Shown here piece after piece: positions 13,313-19,339 of a stretch of 20,538 bases of DNA (within the stretch, counting starts at the first letter, position 1; every line of letters starts with the position of its first letter). The stretch is from Hungatella sp. UBA4396 (GTDB taxonomy: Bacteria > Bacillota > Clostridia > Lachnospirales > Lachnospiraceae), in contig DGRE01000061.1 in assembly GCA_002389905.1 (NCBI GenBank), positions 1 through 20,538 on the forward strand, written 5' to 3'. Made by a program: the position numbers and the translations under genes. The notes below the pieces were generated by a model, which saw only the letters and a list, made by a program, of their open reading frames with translations, made no database searches and was not told the origin of the DNA.

Positions 13313-14839
13313 TCACTTCTCTTCTTCCGTCTGGGAATCCACCCACTGGTCCAGTTTCCGTATCAGTTCATTGACAGTAAATCCGCCCCTCTGGGCCACC
13401 ATATCCAAAGTTGCGATATTAGCCATGGCCTTAAAAGCAAGGGGATTTGTCAGCTTTTTATACTGGGGAGATAAGGCGGGAAGCCAGTTGCGGAGAGCGG
13501 GATACCTCTTTATAGCTTCTCCAATGGTTGTCCCAGGAGCAAATCCGTGAGAACTCTCATAAGGAGCTTCAGAACCGGTATCAGCCTTTGCCTTTCCATG
13601 ATCCTTGGAATCCCAGGTCAGAAGCCGCTGGCTTCCCTCCAGGCTCCGGATATGAGTGGCATCCTGCATCATCTCCAGCACTCCCTTAAAGTTACCGTCA
13701 TCATCCCGGACTGCAGTATAATAGATGTAGATAAATTTCCCGTTGATCTCCAGCCAGAATTCCGCCTCATCCTCGCGGCCCTCCCGAAATGCCCTGATGA
13801 TTTCCTCCACAGTATCAACGCTTTCACGGGGATGGCAGTTTTTCACGTCACGTCCGATCACTCCCGGGCTGCGTGGAAATACCCTGTGCTTGGTATCGCT
13901 GTAAAATCTCACCAGCTCATTTTCATCCACATAAGAAAGATCTATGGACAAATGGCGGAAAATCAGGTTGATCTGTTCCAGGGTCAGTTTTCCCTGGCGC
14001 ACATCCATTTCCCCTGATGCAGCACCCATTCCATGCTTTTGAAGCAATTGCTGCAAGTCTTTCATAAATCCAGCTTCCCCGGACCCAGCCTTATCTGTAT
14101 TTGCCGTTTCTAAAGCCACCGGAGCCTGGGGCGGGGGATCGATGAGACAGTATCCGATTTCATCATCTCCCTCCCTGATGGCAAGAAACTCTTTGGTCCG
14201 GATCATTTCCATTGCCGCAGGGAACAGTACTATATTTTCCTTTTCAATCAGCTCCTTCAGCAAGGTTACAGCCTTGTCATACTGGGATAAAAATGCTTCC
14301 TCCTGCCCATCCTTTAACAGGTCTGCAGCTTCGCGGAAAGCGCTGCGTACTGAATCATCCAAAGTCCACATGATTTTTGATGGCCTGTCAAAGCCCTGCC
14401 GTTCAAAGGCCGGGTACAACTGGTTCTGCTTACGGGACAGGTGGATTTCATATTGCATCAGACCCTCTATGATCTCTGCCCACTGGTTTAATACAAACCG
14501 GCTGCGGGAAAGGCCTTCCGCTTTTTTAAGGAGCTCTTCCACCGCCTCATTTTCCCTTTGATAGGTGCGGATGGGGTGCCAGTCCGCCAAATGAAGATCA
14601 GGAGCCTTCAGCACATCCTGGAATATGAGCAGAAATGATTCCATATTGTCGTAAACAACGGAATCATTAATCCCCCTCTTTGTCAGTTCCTGTTCAGCCA
14701 AAGCCAGCTCATCTGCCGTTACCTTTGTAAATTCCTGCTGCACCTTCTTTTGGGCCTCTTCTACGGATAGATTTCCCGTGATATGGGCTTCCAGCAAATC
14801 TGTGAGCTGGGTCACTTTATGGTTGATTGATTCATTCAT
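13313..14839 (-). CDS. DUF438-hemerythrin-like-PAS-DUF1858 protein
   Basis: A 508-aa cytosolic multidomain protein. Order: DUF438 (about 1-75); hemerythrin-like four-helix domain (about 80-215) with H88 in WHPI, H133 in YEIHLSRKQNQLYP and EKENIVLFP; a PAS domain (about 290-400) containing VIGRDVKNCHPRESVDTVEEI and FIYIYYTAVRDDDG; and DUF1858 (about 435-505). Homologues in anaerobic Firmicutes are thought to sense oxygen or nitric oxide. The usual HSRKEN iron-ligand motif reads HLSRKQN here, so Gln138 replaces the normal glutamate and di-iron binding is doubtful. The start at 14837-14839 follows a purine-rich GGCGGTGA; longer frames lack an RBS. Confidence 0.88.
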   Translation of the reverse strand: MNESINHKVTQLTDLLEAHITGNLSVEEAQKKVQQEFTKVTADELALAEQELTKRGINDSVVYDNMESFLLIFQDVLKAPDLHLADWHPIRTYQRENEAVEELLKKAEGLSRSRFVLNQWAEIIEGLMQYEIHLSRKQNQLYPAFERQGFDRPSKIMWTLDDSVRSAFREAADLLKDGQEEAFLSQYDKAVTLLKELIEKENIVLFPAAMEMIRTKEFLAIREGDDEIGYCLIDPPPQAPVALETANTDKAGSGEAGFMKDLQQLLQKHGMGAASGEMDVRQGKLTLEQINLIFRHLSIDLSYVDENELVRFYSDTKHRVFPRSPGVIGRDVKNCHPRESVDTVEEIIRAFREGREDEAEFWLEINGKFIYIYYTAVRDDDGNFKGVLEMMQDATHIRSLEGSQRLLTWDSKDHGKAKADTGSEAPYESSHGFAPGTTIGEAIKRYPALRNWLPALSPQYKKLTNPLAFKAMANIATLDMVAQRGGFTVNELIRKLDQWVDSQTEEEK

Positions 14840-14921
14840 ATCATTCACCGCCTTTTTTTTGTAGGTCAAAGGAATCGTTTTACTTCTTGTAATCTTTATT
14901 TTACACAATTTTCACTAAAAC

Positions 14922-14943
14922 TTACGTTGTAAATACAACATAA
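14922..14943. promoter_or_regulatory. inverted repeat upstream of the DUF438 gene
   Basis: GTTGTA-AA-TACAAC (14926-14939), flanked by TTA and TAA, forms a 22-base dyad about 85 bases before the start codon. Symmetry and position suggest an operator. No clear -35/-10 pair was found for this gene, so the promoter is not defined. Confidence 0.4.
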
Positions 14944-15037
14944 ATTTACTTCTTCCTGATAAAAAAAAATCATTTAGAAGTCTATGGAGCTTCATATGTT
15001 CAGATGGCTTAGCCAATATCCTTTACTTTACTCAATC

Positions 15038-15067
15038 TTGCATATCGTTATACACTCATGATATAAT
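15038..15067 (+). promoter_or_regulatory. promoter of the DUF4160-DUF2442 pair
   Basis: TTGCAT (15038-15043), an 18-base spacer and TATAAT (15062-15067), 25 bases before the DUF4160 start. Confidence 0.65.
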
Positions 15068-15091
15068 ACCTAAAAGGACGGTGATTATAAA

Positions 15092-15330
15092 ATGCCTGAG
15101 ATGTCTTTATTTTATGGTATACGCATAACCATGTACTATAACGACCATATGCCGCCACATTTTCACGCCGAGTACAACGGCAATAAGGCATTGGTTGACA
15201 TTGGTCATTACCCAATAAACAGTTACGTTTAATACTTGCATGGTGTACAATCCATCAGGATGAATTGATGCAAAACTGGGAGCTCACAAAGGACAAAAAG
15301 CCACTGAATAGAATTAATCCATTAATTTAG
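15092..15330 (+). pseudogene. DUF4160 gene broken by a small frameshifting deletion
   Basis: The start (ATG after GGACGGTGA) reads MPEMSLFYGIRITMYYNDHM and then PPHFHAEYNGNKALVDI, the conserved N-terminal half of DUF4160 proteins with the HxPPHFHA motif. After GACATT the frame shifts and stops at 15230-15232, giving 46 aa. A second frame resumes at about 15207 as SLPNKQLRLILAWC and continues through IHQDELMQNWEL to the normal C-terminus at TAG 15328-15330. Compared with family members the segment between VDI and the SLP motif is missing, about seven residues. The change is best explained by a short deletion whose length is not a multiple of three. A sequencing error cannot be ruled out. Confidence 0.8.
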
Positions 15331-15341
15331 GAGGTGTGAAT

Positions 15342-15626
15342 ATGCAAGATTATTTCCCCATAGTTGTTCAGGTAATACCATTAGACAACTACCATGTACA
15401 AGTGTTTTTTGATGATGGTAAGATAGTGGAATATGATGCAGCAAACGACTTGCAGGGTGGAATATTTAAACAATTGCAAGATATCCAGATATTTAAAAAC
15501 TCGTGTACCATATTAAATGATACTCTGGCGTGGGATATATCTGGAGATAGAAATCCAAGTGAATGTATCGACATTGATCCATTCACACTTTATGAACTGG
15601 AATCTATTAATCACCTAATTGCATAA
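15342..15626 (+). CDS. DUF2442 domain protein
   Basis: A 94-aa small protein of the DUF2442 family. Family pattern: VVQVIPLDNYHVQVFFDDGKIVEYDAA, then GGIFKQLQD, and the C-terminal LAWDISGDRNPSECIDIDPFTLYE. DUF2442 genes commonly follow DUF4160 genes and the pair is often suggested to be a toxin-antitoxin or a regulatory pair; the function is unproven. The start is the ATG at 15342, seven bases after GGAGG; an upstream GTG at 15336 overlaps the RBS region. It is separated from the broken DUF4160 gene by 11 bases and ends before a strong terminator. The intact gene beside a broken partner is notable. Confidence 0.82.
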   Translation: MQDYFPIVVQVIPLDNYHVQVFFDDGKIVEYDAANDLQGGIFKQLQDIQIFKNSCTILNDTLAWDISGDRNPSECIDIDPFTLYELESINHLIA

Positions 15627-15673
15627 ATATGAATCATAAGTTTACCATCAAGCGGAATATTTGGGAACAAGAG

Positions 15674-15726
15674 CGAGCCGCAGCTCATCAGGAAATTCTT
15701 GATCTGATGAGTTGCGGCTCGTTTTT
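15674..15726 (+). terminator. long intrinsic terminator after DUF2442
   Basis: An 18-bp stem (15674-15691 with 15704-15721) has a single G-U mismatch and a 12-base loop, followed by TTTTT. On the minus strand a weaker T-rich run (CTCTTGTT) follows, so it may also stop catalase transcription. Confidence 0.88.
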
Positions 15727-15753
15727 CCATAAATTTATTTCATTGTTCTCTGA

Positions 15754-17268
15754 TTACATCGTCTCGGAAAGAGTCGCCTCAATCAATCCTCTGTTATCCA
15801 GCTTGGAAAGCTCTTTTACCTTTTCCATATCAAGCCCTATGGCTGCGGTAATCCTCTCTCCATACTCCGGGTCTGCCAGATAGCAGTGTACTGCATGGCG
15901 GTACTTGATGTTGTCCGTAACCGGAGCAATGTCTGCCGCTGTGTTTCCGACGAGAAACTCTTTCTTATCCTCGGTCAGAATTCTCCACAAGTCTCCCCCT
16001 GCCCGGAAATTGTCATCAGTTGGATCATCCTTTGGATCATAGCGCCACATAGCGCCTTCAATCTCTAAGGGAGGTTCGGACACTTCAGGCTGTGCCGTCC
16101 AGTAGCCGTAGCTGTTAGGAGAGTAAGCCGGTGCGCCGCCGTAGTTTCCGTCTGTACGCATGGCGCCGTCACGATGATATTCGTTGACCTCCACACGGGC
16201 GCGGTTTACGGGGATATGATTGTGGTTTACTCCCAGACGATAGCGCTGTGCATCGCCGTAGGAAAAGAGTCTTCCCTGCAGGAAGCGGTCCGGTGAAAAT
16301 CCGATGCCGGGAACTACATGGGCAGGCGTAAAAGCTGACTGCTCCACTTCTGCAAAATAGTTCTCCGGATTTCGATTAAGCTCCAGAACGCCCACCTCAA
16401 TCAGCGGAAATTCTTTGTGACGCCAGATCTTGGTGATGTCAAAGGGGTTCTCATAATGATTCTTAGCCTGTTCCTCAGTCATGATCTGCACATACATGGT
16501 CCAACGGGGGTAATCTCCCTTCTCAATAGCCTCAAACAAATCCTTTCCATGATACTCACGGTCCATTCCGTTGACATTGCCAGCCTCTTCATTTGTAAAG
16601 CACTTGATTCCCTGCTGGGTATGGAAATGGAATTTACACCATACTCTTTCATTTTTATCATTGTAAAAGCTGAAGGTATGCTCGCCAAAAACGTGCATAT
16701 GGCGGAAGGAAGCGGGAATTCCACGGTCAGACATAACGATGGTCCGCTGATGGAAGGTCTCAGGCAGCAAGGTCCAGAAATCCCAGTTGTTCTGAGCGCT
16801 GCGGCGTCCGGTCCGGGGATCTCTCTTAACGGCACGGTTTAAGTCAGCGAAGTTATGTACGTCACGAATGAAAAAGGTGGGAGTATTGTTGCCTACCAGA
16901 TCCCAGTTTCCTTCCTCGGTGTAGAACTTACAGGCAAAGCCGCGGATATCACGTTCACAGTCAGCTGCTCCCCTCTCCCCTGCAACTGTGGAGAAGCGGA
17001 CAAACACATCTGTCTTGTTGCCAGGCTGCAGCACCTTTGCCCTGGTATACTGTGAAATATCTCCGGTAACAGTAAAGTTTCCATAGGCTCCCCAGCCTTT
17101 TGCATGCATACGGCGCTCCGGAATGACTTCACGGTTAAAATGAGCCATCTTTTCCATCATCCAAACATCCTGCATCACCACTGGGCCCCGGGGACCGGCA
17201 GTAATGGCATTCTCATTATCAGCAACAGGAGCCCCAACCTCATTTGTTAATTTTTTGAAATCTTCCAT
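15754..17268 (-). CDS. katA: monofunctional haem catalase
   Basis: A 504-aa small-subunit catalase that breaks down hydrogen peroxide. Catalytic H55 lies in RRMHAKG, the active-site asparagine in VGNNTPTFFIRD (125-136), and the haem-ligand tyrosine is Y337 in RLFSYGDAQRYRLG (333-346), with R333 near the haem. Length is complete for a small-subunit enzyme, with no flavodoxin-like C-terminal domain. The RBS GGGAGAG lies six bases before the ATG at 17268. A perfect dyad GTAAAC-C-GTTTAC (17317-17329) lies upstream and may be an operator. The gene follows a DUF454 gene in the same direction with a 90-base gap. Presence of catalase suggests exposure to oxygen in an otherwise anaerobic lineage. Confidence 0.95.
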   Translation of the reverse strand: MEDFKKLTNEVGAPVADNENAITAGPRGPVVMQDVWMMEKMAHFNREVIPERRMHAKGWGAYGNFTVTGDISQYTRAKVLQPGNKTDVFVRFSTVAGERGAADCERDIRGFACKFYTEEGNWDLVGNNTPTFFIRDVHNFADLNRAVKRDPRTGRRSAQNNWDFWTLLPETFHQRTIVMSDRGIPASFRHMHVFGEHTFSFYNDKNERVWCKFHFHTQQGIKCFTNEEAGNVNGMDREYHGKDLFEAIEKGDYPRWTMYVQIMTEEQAKNHYENPFDITKIWRHKEFPLIEVGVLELNRNPENYFAEVEQSAFTPAHVVPGIGFSPDRFLQGRLFSYGDAQRYRLGVNHNHIPVNRARVEVNEYHRDGAMRTDGNYGGAPAYSPNSYGYWTAQPEVSEPPLEIEGAMWRYDPKDDPTDDNFRAGGDLWRILTEDKKEFLVGNTAADIAPVTDNIKYRHAVHCYLADPEYGERITAAIGLDMEKVKELSKLDNRGLIEATLSETM

Positions 17269-17316
17269 CGTTACTCTCCCTTCTTTATTTGATTAGCGGG
17301 CTTCATATTTTCATAT

Positions 17317-17329
17317 GTAAACCGTTTAC
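17317..17329. promoter_or_regulatory. palindrome in the catalase promoter region
   Basis: GTAAAC-C-GTTTAC is a perfect dyad about 50 bases before the catalase start. On the minus strand it falls between TTGCAC and TATGAA, a weak promoter candidate with a 16-base spacer. It resembles LacI/CcpA-type sites but carries one extra central base compared with a standard cre site. It does not resemble a PerR box. Confidence 0.45.
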
Positions 17330-17358
17330 GGGTGCAAACACACGATCTTATCCAGAGC

Positions 17359-17736
17359 CTATTTTTTCTCCTTTTTCCCGGGCTTTGCTATATACAAAAT
17401 ATGCCAAGTCACACAGATACCGATGACCGGAAGCAGACAGATCACCCAGATCTTTCCGGACAAAACCATGGAGATAATCAGCATTCCCCACAGATAGACC
17501 AGACTTTTTATCACGATCTTTGTAGATAATCCTTTCCGGTTCTGATAGTTTTCAAAATATTCGCGAAAAAAGGAAATTTGCAGGACCTTGGCCCGAAGCT
17601 TGGGTGTACCGCTGAGGCAGCCTACCCCGGCCAGCACAAAAGGGGTGGTAGGCAGTACCGGCAGGAAAACGCCGATAGCTCCCAAAGCCAGCAAAAGCAG
17701 GCCTGCCCCAGTCAGCAGAATTGTACGAATATTCAT
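17359..17736 (-). CDS. DUF454 (YbaN-type) membrane protein
   Basis: A 125-aa protein with about three hydrophobic helices. It carries the family hallmark FLPVLPTTPFVLAG in the first third and then a short cytosolic segment (FFREYFENYQNRKGLSTK). The function of DUF454 is unknown. The start is the ATG at 17736; a GTG three codons earlier is in frame but is part of the GAGGTGA ribosome binding site. A consensus promoter lies upstream at 17825-17853. There is no visible terminator between this gene and catalase, so partial readthrough into catalase is possible. Confidence 0.85.
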   Translation of the reverse strand: MNIRTILLTGAGLLLLALGAIGVFLPVLPTTPFVLAGVGCLSGTPKLRAKVLQISFFREYFENYQNRKGLSTKIVIKSLVYLWGMLIISMVLSGKIWVICLLPVIGICVTWHILYIAKPGKKEKK

Positions 17737-17824
17737 GTCAATCACCTCAAGTAGTTATTTTTCCGGCTAAAAGGGTGCCTGGATATGAGAAACAATCAGA
17801 TCACAAGCTGGTTTCTATACTATA

Positions 17825-17853
17825 AATTTATCTTATTTGGAATAATTTGTCAA
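17825..17853 (-). promoter_or_regulatory. promoter of the DUF454 gene
   Basis: On the minus strand TTGACA (17848-17853), a 17-base spacer and TAAATT (17825-17830). The leader is about 85 bases and AT-rich at its start. Confidence 0.65.
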
Positions 17854-17904
17854 TTAATTTCACCATTATCCCAGTGTTTGTATTGATATTTTATTTCCAT
17901 TCAT

Positions 17905-19116
17905 TTAAGCCCAATGAGACTGCATCAGCCTTTCTTCTATAACAGGGTCCACCTGGAAAACCAGCCTGGCGCAGAGATTGGAATTGATCTCCTGGAACTT
18001 TTCCCGAAGGCGTTCTGTGACCATATCTCCATCCAATTGGGAAGCCATTTGCAGAAGGACAGCAAATTGGGAAGGGCTGTAACGGGTGATAATGTCGCCT
18101 TTTCTTAAGTTGGAAATAAGAACCTTGAGCAAATCCTGCATGATATGGTCCAGGACTAAAGGAGTAAACTCCTCTCCCGGTTCCACATGTTCCACCATTG
18201 CCATTGCCAGAAACATCTGCACACCCCAGCGTTCGGCATTCCTTATCTGGATCTGATAAATGTCTTTAAATATGTAATAATCGCAGACAAAGGCCCTGTC
18301 ATCCGGATTTTGGGACAGCAGGTTATTTTTGATGGTATCCATATTGTCCTTAATGCCTGCATCAAACTTAGTTAAAAGGGTGTAGAATTCCAGCATTTTT
18401 TCAGTAGGCTCAAGTCCTAAATACTTATCATACATATTGGTGGCATGGCGGTAATGGATCATAGCAGCATTATTCTGCCTGGTCTCCTTCAAGGCATACA
18501 TCAGCTCCAGATTAAGGGTTTCATCAAAAGGATCAATATTTAAAGCGCTCCGGCAGATTTTGATAATCCCTTCATAATCTCCCCCCTCTTTGAGATAATC
18601 AATAAAACGAAATACCAGCTTTAAATACATCTCCTGATAATATATGCTCCATCCTCTGAGCCATTCTTCCGAAGAGGATGTCTCCAGATTACCCCTGTAT
18701 AGCTGGAGAATCTGTCCGAACTGGTCTCTGCACCCCGGTCCCTGACAAGAGTATGTTAGAATCCTCTGGCACAGCTCTTCAAAAGCAAATACATCAATCT
18801 CGCAGGAAACGGGAGGCTTCCACTGGTATGTGCCCTTATCTGTAACAATGCAGTCCCTCAGCTTTGGATCTTCCTTAGAAAGAGCCTTCCGGGTGCGGCT
18901 GATCAGGGTTTTTAAGGCGCTTTCCGGATTGGAACCGCTTTCTTCATTCCAAAACACCTCAATCAGCTTGCTGATGGATACAGGCGTGTCCTTGTTTAAA
19001 ATTAAATATTTAAGCAGAGAAATGCTTTTCGGTGACTTGGAAAGCGGACGGGTTATTTCCCTTCCCTGATAGTAAATAGCAAACTTGCGGAACATGTGGA
19101 TTGTGATGTGTTCCAA
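17905..19116 (-). CDS. BTAD/winged-helix regulator with degenerate GGDEF-like C-terminus
   Basis: A 403-aa cytosolic protein. Residues 1-100 form an OmpR-like winged helix of the SARP/AfsR type (SISLLKYLILNKDTPVSISKLIEVFW, LISRTRKAL, GTYQW). Residues about 105-255 form a bacterial transcriptional activation domain of TPR-like helices (ILQLYRGNLE..., ICRSALNIDPFDETLNLELMYAL). Residues about 285-395 resemble a diguanylate cyclase fold, with LRKGDIITRYSPSQFAVLL at 336-355, where SPSQF (347-351) replaces GGDEF, so it should not make c-di-GMP. The start is a TTG at 19114-19116, seven bases after AGGGGG; the alternative ATG at 19095 would cut the first strand. Targets are unknown; the surface protein gene upstream and DUF454 gene downstream are candidates. 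Confidence 0.82.
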   Translation of the reverse strand: MEHITIHMFRKFAIYYQGREITRPLSKSPKSISLLKYLILNKDTPVSISKLIEVFWNEESGSNPESALKTLISRTRKALSKEDPKLRDCIVTDKGTYQWKPPVSCEIDVFAFEELCQRILTYSCQGPGCRDQFGQILQLYRGNLETSSSEEWLRGWSIYYQEMYLKLVFRFIDYLKEGGDYEGIIKICRSALNIDPFDETLNLELMYALKETRQNNAAMIHYRHATNMYDKYLGLEPTEKMLEFYTLLTKFDAGIKDNMDTIKNNLLSQNPDDRAFVCDYYIFKDIYQIQIRNAERWGVQMFLAMAMVEHVEPGEEFTPLVLDHIMQDLLKVLISNLRKGDIITRYSPSQFAVLLQMASQLDGDMVTERLREKFQEINSNLCARLVFQVDPVIEERLMQSHWA

Positions 19117-19137
19117 CTGTATTACCCCCTGACTCTG

Positions 19138-19154
19138 GCTTCTCTGACAGAAGC
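19138..19154 (-). promoter_or_regulatory. leader hairpin before the BTAD regulator
   Basis: GCTTCT (19138-19143) and AGAAGC (19149-19154) form a perfect 6-bp stem with a 5-base loop in the transcribed leader, just upstream of the RBS. Confidence 0.35.
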
Positions 19155-19166
19155 TTGTTTTTAGCT

Positions 19167-19175
19167 ATTATATCA
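19167..19175 (-). promoter_or_regulatory. extended -10 promoter of the BTAD regulator
   Basis: On the minus strand TGA-TATAAT is a TGnTATAAT extended -10 element about 50 bases before the TTG start. No good -35 box is seen, as is common for extended -10 promoters. Confidence 0.5.
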
Positions 19176-19284
19176 CATAAGTTCTAAATTTTCGCCTTAT
19201 TTTACCATAAACTTTTGTTATAATTTCCAAAAAATCGATGATTGTGTGGTATATGTGTAACATTGACTCAGATGTAAGCCAGGA

Positions 19285-19327
19285 TAAAAGGAAAGGCCCT
19301 GCGGAGACAATTCTCGCAGAGCCTTTC
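19285..19327 (-). terminator. intrinsic terminator of the LPKTG surface protein gene
   Basis: GAAAGGCTCTGCG and CGCAGGGCCTTTC on the minus strand (arms 19315-19327 and 19291-19303) pair over 13 bp with one G-U pair and an 11-base loop, followed by CTTTTATCC. It begins 12 bases past the stop codon. Confidence 0.8.
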
Positions 19328-19339
19328 TTTGTCAAATCA

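Noticed and set aside
13547..14561. Two plus-strand frames of about 140-156 codons
   Set aside because: They are shadows of the DUF438 gene with no RBS or recognisable domains.
17317..17329. A standard CcpA cre site
   Set aside because: The central spacing has an extra base compared with the usual 14-bp cre, so it is reported only as an unassigned palindrome.
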